Assembly: GCA_964006375.1 (NCBI GenBank)
Contig: OZ023269.1
Span: 60,460,968 to 60,524,967 of the forward strand
DNA length: 64,000 bases
Source: Tillus elongatus
Lineage: Eukaryota > Arthropoda > Insecta > Coleoptera > Cleridae
Reading direction: 5' to 3'
In this document: one piece after another, positions 54,139 through 64,000 of the stretch
Layout: every line of letters starts with the position of its first letter
Position numbering within the stretch: position 1 is the stretch's first letter
Translations under genes and position numbers: made by a program
The notes under the pieces: generated by a model
Told to the model about the DNA's origin: nothing
Seen by the model: the letters and a program-made list of their open reading frames with translations, nothing else
The model's database searches: none

Positions 54139-55394
54139 TTACGGTTCTATTTTTGAGCTCCCTGCTATCGAAAAATTTTGATGCTGTGCATCGTATAATT
54201 CGGAGGGTGATTGTTCATTATATGTTACGTCATAATTTAATTCTTCTGGTAAGAAATGTTGTCTTTGTTCCAATTCATTGGAAGAAAAAGAATTATTAGT
54301 TTCGTTATAGTTTAATTCTTCTGGTATGAAATTTTTTCTTTGTTGAAAATTGTTGGAAGGAAAATTGTTCCGTCTATTTTGTGAGGGTTGTTGTCGGCTG
54401 AATTTAGTATGTCTTGTGTTGTTACTGCCGACATCCATAGCCTGTGGATATCTTTTAGTATTGTCATTAGGGTTGTACGTCGGTCTTATTGAGTATTGAT
54501 TTGAAGGGCTTCCCGGAAATTGTGGGTGAGACATTTGGGGTCTGTTTAATTATAGTTAAAAGGTGCACGATAATTTTGTTGTTGGAAGGGTTTTTGAAAT
54601 TGAATATTGTTAAAATTTGGGGTGTTTCTTTGGAAAACTGGTTTTTGTTGCTTGTCGTGCTTGTTATTGTTATTATTGTTGAAATTTGACCGTTGTAATA
54701 ATCGGTCCCTATATTCATAATTTTCCTCGGAAAATATAAATTTTAACGCTTGTTCTATGCTGTCTGGTCGAGTTGACCGAACCACCATGCCAAGGGGGTT
54801 TATTAGGCCCCCAATGAATGCTTTGAGTGTCTATTGTCTGTACATGTTTTGTTTTAATGCTAAAATTCCCTCATTACGTTCATTTGATATTAAATTAGAG
54901 ATGAGTAATTGTTCAATGTGTCTGCAACTATTACTGAATGCTAAGGCGTCCTCGTTATGTTTCCGCTTCAGTGTCAATAATTCGCCTAGTAAGCTAATTT
55001 CATCACGCTGGTCTGTAAAGTTCTCAACAATTGCCCGTCTTAAGTCTGTCCATGTGTTTATAATTTTAGTGTTAATAATTAACCTGGCTTGTGCAATTAG
55101 TTTCGTTTGAATGTAATTTAATAGAAAATGGTTAAGGTATAAATTTGGATTATCTGCATCATAGAATTGATTCATTACTAGATAACAAGCTTTTAAAAAG
55201 TTCCCTACATTTTCAGGCTGTCTGTTAAATTCGGGAATTGCTTTAAGGTAAAACTCTTGGAATTGATTTGCCATATTTAAATTGTTTTTATAATTATTTA
55301 TATCGGGTTGTTCCACAATATCAATTTCGCCAATACTAATATTCCTTAATCTATACTCTAAATGTTCTAAATCATCAATATTGCTATCAGACAT
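54139..55394 (-). pseudogene. gag: Gag of errantivirus-like element, broken
   Basis: Starts MSDSNIDDLEHLEYRL at 55394 (first ATG downstream of the leader (TA)n). Capsid-type region to about 54831, with FLKACYLVMNQF and WTDLRRAIVENF. An in-frame TAG at 54831 interrupts it, after which the same frame continues (FIGGLINPLGMVVRS) to 54546. A frame change follows, and the Asn/Gln-rich C-terminal part occupies 54534-54139. No zinc knuckle seen, as is usual for this group. Confidence 0.82.
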
Positions 55395-55422
55395 AATATT
55401 CTCAATATATGAGGAGATACAA

Positions 55423-55505
<83 letters not shown>
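55423..55505. repeat. (TA)n in provirus leader
   Basis: TA run between PBS and gag start. It probably arose or expanded after insertion, since it would lie in the packaged leader. Confidence 0.95.
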
Positions 55506-55508
<3 letters not shown>

Positions 55509-55640
55509 AAATAAAGGAAGCAAACAACTTACAGAATCGATGCTATTGCTGCTGTCTTCATCACTTTTCTCTAGATCGGTTCTTTGGATGTTAAGCGTTG
55601 AAACGCAAAGAAGCAATATACTGTTGGTTCTTCAGCACTA

Positions 55641-55658
55641 TCCGTTGCGACTGCGCCA
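55641..55658 (-). promoter_or_regulatory. Primer binding site of errantivirus-like element
   Basis: Minus strand TGGCGCAGTCGCAACGGA, five bases from the 5' LTR. The TGGCGCAGTCG start is that of the serine-tRNA type PBS used by the 17.6/297 group. Confidence 0.78.
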
Positions 55659-55663
55659 GTTAA

Positions 55664-56059
55664 CTTTCTTGTTAACACACTTGAATTTTTAAAAGAATTT
55701 ATTGATTATAGTTACATAAAATACTTATGAATATAAATAAAAAAATGATAAATATAAATTATGACAAGTTAAAAGAGACTCAAGCAATAACAATGTAGGA
55801 ATGTCCGTCCGTGGTCTGGTAACTTCCATATATCTGGTGGGGTGTGGACCGAGAGGCGGTTTCCACCTAGGTTACAGTCTTGAAGGTGATCCTGGCATGT
55901 GGCTGGTTGCTGGTTTAAAGGTCTAGTTGTTTACCCATCTATGAATAGCATATTCTTCTAATTGAGCTGCTATTAATTAACTTATTCGTCAGAGACCTTG
56001 GGTGTTGAATCGGGATCTGTGCTTCTTATATACATTGTATGAGTTAGCTATTATTATCT
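55664..56059 (-). repeat. 5' LTR of errantivirus-like element
   Basis: 396 bp. On the minus strand starts AGATAATAATAGC, with TATATAAG about 30 bases in as the likely promoter box. Confidence 0.88.
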
Positions 56060-56417
56060 CGCGTTTCGCCACTAGATACATGCTAAGGCCGAATATATAG
56101 TAAAATTTTGGGGAATTGATTCCAAATGCTTGGTCATAGTGTTACAAACAAATATCAGGCAAGACCTCCCTTGAGGGTCGTTAAGCATAGATATTTTCTT
56201 TCAAGGCAACAAGGGGTAGCTTTTGAATACACGTGCTGCCACTCGAACGTTTGCCTATTTTAAAAAATGTACCTAAACAAATATTCATATAAATTTTCTC
56301 AATTAAAATAGTTACCGTTTAGTCATTAAAACTTTGTCGTAAAGGCAAGGAAATGGCTCGTAAACCTACCCCGTTAGAACATGCATATATACATGCTTAA
56401 ACCATCCTATCAGTGTC

Positions 56418-56488
56418 TCTCTTCGTGGTGTATTAGGATGGGTCCTGGCTTGGAGATCAAGAGATCCTAGGTTCAATTCTTTCTAGAT
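56418..56488 (+). repeat. tRNA-like SINE head fragment
   Basis: TCGTGGTGTATTAGGATGGG resembles a degenerate A box, and CTAGGTTCAATTC an internal B box about 45 bp later. No cloverleaf can be closed, so this is more likely a SINE relic than a tRNA gene. Confidence 0.4.
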
Positions 56489-56779
56489 TGCGGCGTACGC
56501 TTTTCTTTAAAAATATATTGCTATCTCTCTCTCTATCCTCTCTCTCTCTCTTTCTCTGAATCTATATCCTTTTCTCAAATGCTATATATGGGTGTGTGTA
56601 GAGTACGTCAGCTGTAGATGGGAACATTCTTCATAGTAACATTTCAAAGAATATAGCCATGTACTCTACCCATGCGCGCAGAAAAAAAATCATGAAAACT
56701 CAAATTTTCTGCCAAATCTCTGTAGTATGGCAACTATAAAACAACAACAAACATGACAAACACGTGGTGGGAGCTTAAA

Positions 56780-57300
56780 CAGAGACTTAACCTAACAAAA
56801 CATTCGGCGCGCGGGAAAGCCATAATTGGTGGGCTTGAACCTAGCCTCAGCAAACAAACGTGGAGACTTAACCTAACATTCGGCGGGGCGGGAACAGGTA
56901 CGCTGACGCTTGAGACCTAACCTGACAAACAACGAGTCGAAACTAACTGGAATATCAGACCTGACGACGACAACGACAGCAAGCATAACATAGACTTAAC
57001 CTAACCACACATTCGGTGAGCTGGAATCGGCATGCTTATGTCAGACTTAACCTCAAATTAACACGTGAGAAGATAGACTAACAAACATTCGTGGAGAGCC
57101 GGCACATGGATATATCATCTGTCAAACTTATCCTCAACAAACATTCGCCGCGCGGGAACCAATGTGCCCCACAAGTTCAAATAGCGCTATACACCATAAA
57201 TTAACATACACCGAGGGGGCTAGAGACTAACCACACAAACAACTGACATCACGTACGGGGGCTTAGACCTAACCTCAAAATCAACACGTGGGGGGGGGGC
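56780..57300. repeat. Degenerate short repeats (ACTTAACCTAAC...CATTCGGCG)
   Basis: The phrase recurs at about 56788, 56864, 56990, 57045, 57126 and 57250 with variable spacing, often followed by CGCGGGAAC. No coding signal. Confidence 0.6.
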
Positions 57301-57307
57301 AGCGGTG

Positions 57308-57390
57308 GGACATGGCAACTGTCATCTGTCACCTGTCAGATGACAGCTGACAACTGACAGCTGACGTCGGTCAACTGTCAGCATGGGGAC
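57308..57390. repeat. Cluster of CTGTCA/TGACAG inverted motifs
   Basis: CTGTCATCTG and CAGATGACAG form a 10-bp stem, with several more CTGACA/CTGTCA boxes next to it. Strongly self-complementary. Confidence 0.75.
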
Positions 57391-57439
57391 CCCAACATGG
57401 GGGCCCAGAGGCGGAACCCTAACATGGGGGGCCCCACTG

Positions 57440-58265
57440 GGGGCATCGCATCCTCTATGATAACGCCCTATCTACTGATCCAATTCATTGCTTTTTCGAT
57501 TGCATACAATTCGGCTGTGTATATGGTACATCATTTATTCAGCTTGCCTGTAACGACTATCTTGCTTTGCTGTACATAGAATGCGCACCCCCTTCCTTGC
57601 TTAGCTTAGATCCGTATATATAGATGTGTGTATATCGACAGTATGGATTCCACTACTTTTGTTGCAGAGGAAAATTCACTGTATTTTGGTATTGTTACCT
57701 TGAATTGCTTTAAAAGTGGAGCATAATCTATCCGAAAGAGTGGATTTTTATTATAATGTATGAGACTTGGTTCAAATATTTGCGAATAGAAATACGCCAT
57801 TACCATTGGTGGGTGGTTTTTAATCCTCAACTATTTATTCGTGAAACTATCAACAGATAGTAAATATAAAACATTGGTTAGGTACTCGTTTTAACTGCGT
57901 ATTTTAAGAACGTAATTTTTGACTAAGCATTCGGAGATGCACGGGTTAATGAGATTCAGCAAATCCTATGTTGCAAAGGGTTAATATCATTGTTCCGATA
58001 CATATTCTAAGCGCTTTAAGTTGAATTCTTTCCACCTTTTTAGATTGGTTTTCGATGTTGAAACATATAGTATACTTGCGTAATCTAGAATAGATCGAAT
58101 ATAGCACTGGTTAAACATTAGGGCAACGTAAATATCCGCTTCCCACTTATTAGCAACAGTAGATCTTAGAATATTTATGCCTCTTTCACATTTCCACTTA
58201 TCTATTCAATTTTTGTTCCAGAAAAGCTTATCTAGATATGAGCCAAGATATTTATAAAAATTGAG
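57440..58265 (-). pseudogene. I-like LINE relic: RT C-terminus and RNase H
   Basis: Minus strand: CERGINILRSTVANKWEAD, then IRSILDYASILY (58190-58060), the block after RT in I/R1-type LINEs. After frameshifts comes an RNase H domain, IYIYGSKLSKEG-GAFYV and TIYTAELYAIEKAMNW (about 57620-57470). The first catalytic Asp of the usual TDGS has become YGS. Stops throughout. A domain of this kind limits the parent to RNase H-bearing LINE clades. Confidence 0.78.
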
Positions 58266-59338
58266 AGTCAACAATATATAGAGATATATTGTCACACACG
58301 TCTCTATGAGAATTAAATTTATGTACTCTGTTACTTATATGGTCACCAGCATCTTGTGAAAGTGCGTTGGTAACAGCGAACACTCTGGAATTATATTTCT
58401 AGAATTAATCACAAGTGACAGGAACGATGGAGAACGGTCTAGAATATCTATGGACAAGATAAATAGGCGAGCCGCTCATAGAGTAAGTCAGTTTAGTATT
58501 GAGTTAGTGGATGCCATAGAATTTATCATAAAAGAAGGATATAGCACAGGAAAGATATATTAAAATAATGTGTAATACCGACAAATATATTTTAATATAT
58601 ATTTATTTCAACTGCAAGCCATCCTACCGAAATGTGACTGAACGGGATACGGGTAGTAACTTCGTCCACTGTTAAAATATTTTCCTAGCATAATATTTAT
58701 GACAAACGAGAAATATCTAACATCGGACAGATCTAGTACACGTAAAATTCTATCAGTATATTCTTCTTGACAGAGAAAGATATACTAAATGTGTTCTGTT
58801 GTAAACAGATAATACAAGAGAGAAACAAATGTGGGTACAGCATACTCTGTAGTACGTTTCGGATGTTGTATCGAGAAATTCCTAATACACTAGTAGCATG
58901 GTCAAAACAAATTTGTATTAAATACTTTTCTATTACAGCAATAAAGCATCAAGCATCCTTTCATATTGCAGACCAACTCTAGTATAATAAAAGGACATTA
59001 AATCTGCAGACTATAGCGTCAAACGGTCAACTAATGTAGAATCTATGTACCTGACACTCGGCTGTGCTGCCGCTATTCATAATTTTTACCCGCAATGGAA
59101 AATATTTTACTCCCTGTAACTTTATATGTTTAAGTAATATTAAAATGTATTCGCATCACCAGTTCTTATATAATGATTATTAAGTATTATTTAAAAAAGC
59201 TATAGTTATAAAAATGGTAAAAATATGATATAAAAATATGATATAAAAAATATGATATAAAAATATATCTCGTGGAGATAGGGTATTTCAGAAAACTTTA
59301 TATATGTATGATAACTATTATGATCCCTACGAGAGATT
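58266..59338. other. No gene recognised
   Basis: AT-rich, including a triplicated ATATGATATAAAA phrase at 59222-59262. Confidence 0.45.
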
Positions 59339-59347
59339 TCAAAGATA

Positions 59348-59709
59348 TGTGTGTGTGTTTTGTTTCTTTAACGTCGGCATATTTCCGCGACTATGGCCAA
59401 TCACCGACGCCAGGGAGCAGTTTCACCTCACTATCCTGGAAATTTTGCCGAACCACTGCCTTTCTGTAAGGAGGGTAGGGATATTTAACGTGCCCAACAT
59501 CGCATGGACACGGGACGGGTGGCGTTACGCCCCCTCCGAAGGGCTGAACGTTCAGACATTAAACTTGCTCAAATACAATGCCAAAACCTTGGTTGATGTT
59601 AATGTAACAGTTTGTACTGAAAAAGTGAAAGGAGAACCCTGGGATCGAACCCAGTACCCTTCGGTTCAGAGGCACACGTTCTTGCCCCTGCACCACCGAG
59701 GCTCTGATA
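59348..59709 (-). mobile_element. Full-length tRNA-derived SINE with target duplication
   Basis: Flanked by a perfect 9-bp duplication TCAAAGATA (59339-59347 and 59710-59718). On the minus strand the head GCCTCGGTGGTGCAGG leads to a B box GGGTTCGATCCC (59641-59652). The body follows (CACGTTAAATATCCC, GGTGATTGGCC, CCGACGTTAAAG), and the copy ends in a (CA)n tail. About 360 bp. Reverse-transcribed by a LINE enzyme in trans. Confidence 0.92.
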
Positions 59710-59718
59710 TCAAAGATA

Positions 59719-60139
59719 CCATCGGGTAGTACCTGTGCACATAAAATCAATGAAAATGTGGACAAAGAGATACCCAGCGTCATTTTTTATTAGTATACTC
59801 ACTTTGTTACATCGTCGTAAGCGTATCGCTATTTCTCCAAAAAGATGAAATCCAATTTTTGATGTGGTTAGACGATAATAATGAATTTAATATACGAAAT
59901 TGTTTTCTGATCATGACAACGTTTTTGATTATTTTATCTTTCAAGTATCTTATCACCACCCTGTCAAAAATAAACTTCCACTACGTATCATTTAAGTTAT
60001 TTTCTAAGATATTTTTATGTGTTAAGTATATTTCTGTATTGTTTTCTAATACGTTTGTGAAAATGTTGATTCAGTAATTTACTAGAAAATTTCAAGAACT
60101 ATAATTTCATGCAATTTAATACTATAGCATTCCTAATAA
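59719..60139. other. No gene recognised
   Basis: AT-rich spacer between two SINE copies. Confidence 0.5.
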
Positions 60140-60146
60140 ACTAATG

Positions 60147-60529
60147 CACAGTTGTGTTGTGTGTGTTTTATTTATTTACCGTCGGTCTCCTTTTGCAACT
60201 ATAACCAATCACCAACAACAGGGAAGAGTTTCACCTCACCAACCTGTAAATTTTGCCACACCTTTCTTTTTGTAACGAGGATAAGGATCTTTAACATGCC
60301 AACAAGGTATGGACACGGGTCTGAAGGCTTTACGTTCCCACCGAAGAACGAACCATGCGCACATTCAGCTTGCTCAAACACTATGGCGGCTTCGGGAGAT
60401 GTAAAAGTATAGTTCTTACTGTAATGTTTTCAAGAAAATAAATTTGTTCCTCGTCTCAGCGTGCCCAGAATTCGAATCCAAACCTTTTGCACAAACGGCT
60501 CATGCTCTATCCGTTATGGCACCGAGGCT
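60147..60529 (-). mobile_element. SINE copy, older relative
   Basis: Same architecture as 59348-59709. Flanked by ACTAATG (60140-60146 and 60530-60536). The head has a clearer A box (TAACGGATAGAGCATGAGCC on the minus strand) and a B box GGATTCGAATTC. Body about 75% similar by eye. Confidence 0.85.
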
Positions 60530-60815
60530 ACTAATGTCAGACAGCTTTGATAAACAATAATCAGGTAATTGGTAGTTACAATTCATTACTCACTAATTAT
60601 TACTTATGTTGCATAAAAACAAGTGTGCTCTTTTTTAAGTCTGAATCCAAAACTTTTGCACAAACGGCTCATGCTCTATCCGTTATGGCACCGAGGCTAC
60701 TAATGTCAGACAGCTTTTATAAACAATAATCAGGTAATTGGTAGTTACAATTCATTACTCACTGATTATTACTTATGTTGCACAAAAACCAGTGTGCTCT
60801 TTTTTAAGTCTGTGA
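60478..60815. repeat. 169-bp tandem duplication including SINE head
   Basis: ACAAACGGCTCATGCTCTAT at 60491 and 60660. The copies are nearly identical and each contains the SINE A-box region plus the flank. It occurred after the SINE insertion because it includes the target duplication. Confidence 0.93.
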
Positions 60816-61810
60816 AAAATTGTTACTTAACCAAGAACATATTTTTTGGTGTAACAAAACTAATAATCATCATTAATTTTATTCATTTATTAGCTGATGA
60901 TTGTTGGACAAAACTTTTTGCCACCGAGTATAAGAGATGACTTTTTTGGTATCATTTCTGTTTTCCAAGTAATACACCAAATAAATATATTTGGTCTTGT
61001 TTGGTGTTCCAAAAACAATTTCAATAGACTTAGAGAGGTCTACAGGCAGTGAAATTGACGGTAAAGGCGAGTTAAATAAATAAAAAAAGAAATAAATTCC
61101 TATGAATTTCTATCCTGAATATACAATTTATAGAATAGTATTTTCCTAAAATAAGCAGCTAATTAAATGTGTAAATATTTTATATCATAGTATAGTATTT
61201 GAAGGAAACTACGTGAAATAAGTGACGATTTTCTAGGAAGTAAAAGCGCCAGGTGGTTGGTATTTGTCATTTTAGAAATATTCATCAGATGAATGTAGCC
61301 CGGTTTTTTTGATTTTTTTTAATAAGTCACAAACACACACTGAAAATTGTACTATATTAATGCAAATAAATGTACGTGTAACTATATGTCGGTATTCTTT
61401 AAACATATTTATGGGAATGCATATAAATACGTCTCTGCACATATGCGTGCATGCATGCATAGTCGTGCGTGCGTGTGTGTGTGTGCGTGTGTGTGTGTTT
61501 GCATCGCATTGAAAACGACCTCCTGTGTGAACATGAGCGTGTGGTATAACATCTGAAGTAATGACCTCATACACACGATGTCTCATCTAATTCTGCTGTA
61601 AATCGTCTCCTCTGATGAAAATATCACTTGTTTTTACAATCAATTGCAAAAGTCAATGTAACTTGGCTCTTAACAAAATTTGAAGTATGTTATTCAGAGG
61701 ATAGCTGTCAAACATTTTTGGAATGACGTTTGGTAAAATTATGTAGAAATACTTCACAAGTCAGCGACTTATGTGTATTGACATGCTGTATAATTATGAG
61801 CAAGAAAGAT
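60816..61810. other. No gene recognised
   Basis: AT-rich with a small imperfect (GT)n at 61463-61499. Confidence 0.45.
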
Positions 61811-61979
<169 letters not shown>

Positions 61980-62714
61980 AAGCAAACTTCTAACTTTCGT
62001 GTGCAAGAGGTTATACCAATTTCTAATTCCTGTAGTTCACACTCCTATTATAATGACCTCTTCAGTCTTCTACGTGAGGTGGCGCCCTCTACATATAATT
62101 TATCTTCGGTTATACGCGAATCGTTTGCCGCTGCGTCAAAGTCATACTAGAACCTGTTTATGCGTATACTTTTGCTGATACATGTTATAATCTTTGTTTT
62201 GAATATTATGGACCATAGGTTGATGTTGAGTTCGCTCTACATGTGTAAAATAAAGAATTCGCTGTGACATCTACTGTCTTCATAAAATTTTGTGTACATA
62301 GATACTTTGAAACATAATGAACGAAAATATTATGACAAATATCATGGTGTACTTGCGATTAATATTTTATTAAACGTGTAATCTATTTTTTTAATTATGT
62401 AAATATTTTTTCTGGAAAGAATTTTCTTGCCAAAGAAGAGGTGGGGAGAGTGGGAATCTTGTTTTGAAAAAACGCTTCGAATTCCGGTTCTGTTTAACCT
62501 AATCAAACGTGGTCTTGGTCCAAAGAAATCTTTTAAGCCAATAGGATATTTATAAATCTGAACTACTATAAGAAATATTTTGAATGTTAGAGGGCGCTGC
62601 GTATTTTGTTACCAATCGTGTTGTTTCTTAAAAATATTACATAGAAACAACAAACCAGTTAAAACCCGACATAAATATATTTTTTCTATCCAAATATATC
62701 TTTAAAAAGTTCGG
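61980..62714. other. No gene recognised
   Basis: Two short GGCGC-type phrases (GTGGCGCCCTCTAC, GAGGGCGCTGCG), otherwise nothing supported. Confidence 0.45.
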
Positions 62715-63052
62715 GACGCAGCAAGTGCGTCATGGTACTGAATTTTCGTTAAATGCTTCAAATTTAAATAACTCAATTTTCTATAAACTTAGAAAGTTGA
62801 ATTTTGGTATGTAGTAAGGTCTTTCTTTCCCAAGGCAACATAACCACCAAATTTCAATAAAATAGCTTTGGAATTTTCGGAGATACAAATTTTTTTTCGA
62901 AAGAAAACTCAAAATTTTGCCGGAAAACCTTGTCCGACTTTCCTTGCTAACGAATTCATCCAAGCTATTAATAAAAGAAAGGTACGTGCCGAGTTTCCTC
63001 CAAATCGGTTAATTACTTTTTGAGTTATCAGTTGGATGCATACATACATACA

Positions 63053-63056
<4 letters not shown>
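62715..63056 (-). repeat. Dispersed repeat anchored to (TA)n, copy B
   Basis: Reverse-strand counterpart of 25332-25640, ending at a (TA)n tract via ATACATACATACAT. Confidence 0.82.

Positions 63057-63134
<78 letters not shown>
63057..63134. repeat. (TA)n microsatellite
   Basis: Perfect TA run. Confidence 0.95.
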
Positions 63135-63137
<3 letters not shown>

Positions 63138-63944
63138 TACCTAACGGGTAGTTTGGCGTCCCGTTCGACGCCCGGCGTTGAACTGCCATTGAGTACACAC
63201 CAGGCAGTCTGCCGCTCAGGGCTTCGAACGGGGTAGGTTTATTTAGCTATACGGAACGGTCACTTTGAAGCCCATATTAGAGAAATGTATTAAAAATATC
63301 ATAATACTTCATGCAGGGGGTGGTGTTCGTGTATGCGTGTGTGTGTGTCCGTGCGTGTAAGTGTGTCTAGAAAGCTTTTTTAACATGATAACTTTAGAAA
63401 GCTGTGAGCTAATGATTTTAGTTCAAGTACATACAATCTTTTCGTAATCATAAAATATGGTGGGTAAAGGGTCGGCTGCATTGGATTACTTTGAGATGCT
63501 TTGTTTATATTTATTTGTTCCAAAATTTTTGTATAAATTTTATTTTTATGGCTAAGAGATTGCTGCACGATATCTTTTTTGTTATAAACTTAAATAAACT
63601 CTATTAAATCCAACGTCGCTTGTGATTTTCTGTTAAACTTACTCATTTCAGAAGTGCAGCCATTTTCCCGATAGTTATTACTGACTGACAAAATATCAAG
63701 GTGAAAGGTATAGAGAGATAAGCCGTAGAAGTGCCAAATTCGTAACCTCTAGTTATTAGAATAGAATGGTGGCCAGTGTGTTTATCTATCAAGATTTGTA
63801 AATATGCGAAAATTTTCGAAAGGCTAGAGCTAATGACTTTCTTTGGAAATAAAGTGTTAAGAAAATTAATCACATTTAAGTATACACAGTTGTATTTTTT
63901 TATTTGCCTGCTTACAATGTTTTTGACAACTTTTCCCTAAGTTA
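63135..63944. other. No gene recognised
   Basis: A GC-richer 100 bp after the microsatellite, then AT-rich sequence with an imperfect (GT)n at 63335-63366. Confidence 0.45.
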
Positions 63945-64000
63945 AGGTTGGAACCTGTGATAAGCACTGATAAGTTCACTTGGAGTATTTAAATCACCAC
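63945..64000 (-). mobile_element. Edge of another Penelope-type 3' end
   Basis: AAGGTTGGAACCTGTGATAA, GCACT...AAG, CACTTGGAG and AAATCACCAC match 8560-8612 in the same order. A hammerhead-like motif is predicted just beyond base 64000. Confidence 0.75.

Larger units (their letters stand above)
48471..56059 (-). mobile_element. Errantivirus-like LTR element with env, 7.6 kb, inactive
   Basis: Minus-strand provirus: LTRs at 55664-56059 (5') and 48471-48871 (3'), PBS, gag, pol and env in the order of gypsy-type insect errantiviruses. The LTRs differ by about 15 substitutions plus a 5-bp indel by eye (about 4%). Multiple stops and frameshifts in every gene. No clean target duplication seen. Confidence 0.92.

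Noticed and set aside
61605..61640. CCTCTGATGA phrase
   Set aside because: No GAAA box or helix II downstream, so it is a chance match to the hammerhead first box.

Overview
This is eukaryotic intergenic DNA that is almost entirely mobile elements and simple repeats. No complete host gene is recognisable. The element set (an env-carrying errantivirus-like LTR element, Arc-like Ty3 gag proteins, Penelope-like elements with GIY-YIG endonuclease, hAT and Tc1/mariner transposons, tRNA-derived SINEs, and LINEs with an RNase H domain) points to an arthropod with a large genome, probably an insect. The species cannot be named from the sequence.

Layout. 1-4334: left-truncated Ty3-like retrotransposon on the minus strand (broken gag, leader, PBS, 2.5-kb LTR). 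4335-9200: (AT)n, a truncated SINE, a foldback MITE, a degenerate tandem repeat, and an inverted pair of Penelope-type 3' ends. 9203-10308: a tandem array of about 310-bp units, of which three carry a hammerhead ribozyme on the minus strand (retrozyme-like). 10803-13070: hAT transposon with dead transposase. 13555-14190: Penelope-like 3' end with its own hammerhead-like motif. 14433-15690: tandem and inverted minisatellites. 16676-22594: mostly unremarkable sequence with a gag relic. 22595-24903: Tc1/mariner element with a nested inverted retrozyme insertion. 25228-26913: microsatellite, dispersed repeat, LINE relic. 26980-33310: young, structurally complete LTR retrotransposon with open gag and protease-integrase frames but no reverse transcriptase or RNase H. 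33387-35514: Penelope-like element with a 700-bp inverted terminal arrangement. 37378-39335: 1.9-kb GT/GTGC alternating purine-pyrimidine tract. 39875-47690: LINE relics, a 2.3-kb foldback element, minisatellites. 48471-56059: errantivirus-like provirus with gag, pol, env and many stops. 56060-64000: tRNA-like fragment, LINE relic with RNase H, two SINE copies with target duplications, microsatellites, and the edge of another Penelope-type end.

The most interesting signals are RNA-level. (i) Hammerhead ribozymes recur in tandem 310-bp repeats, beside Penelope-like ends that carry related motifs. (ii) The LTR of the RT-less element holds four hairpins with different but self-complementary stems around the same 18-nt loop. 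(iii) That element itself must have used a reverse transcriptase supplied in trans. (TA)n tracts mark the junctions of many of the elements.
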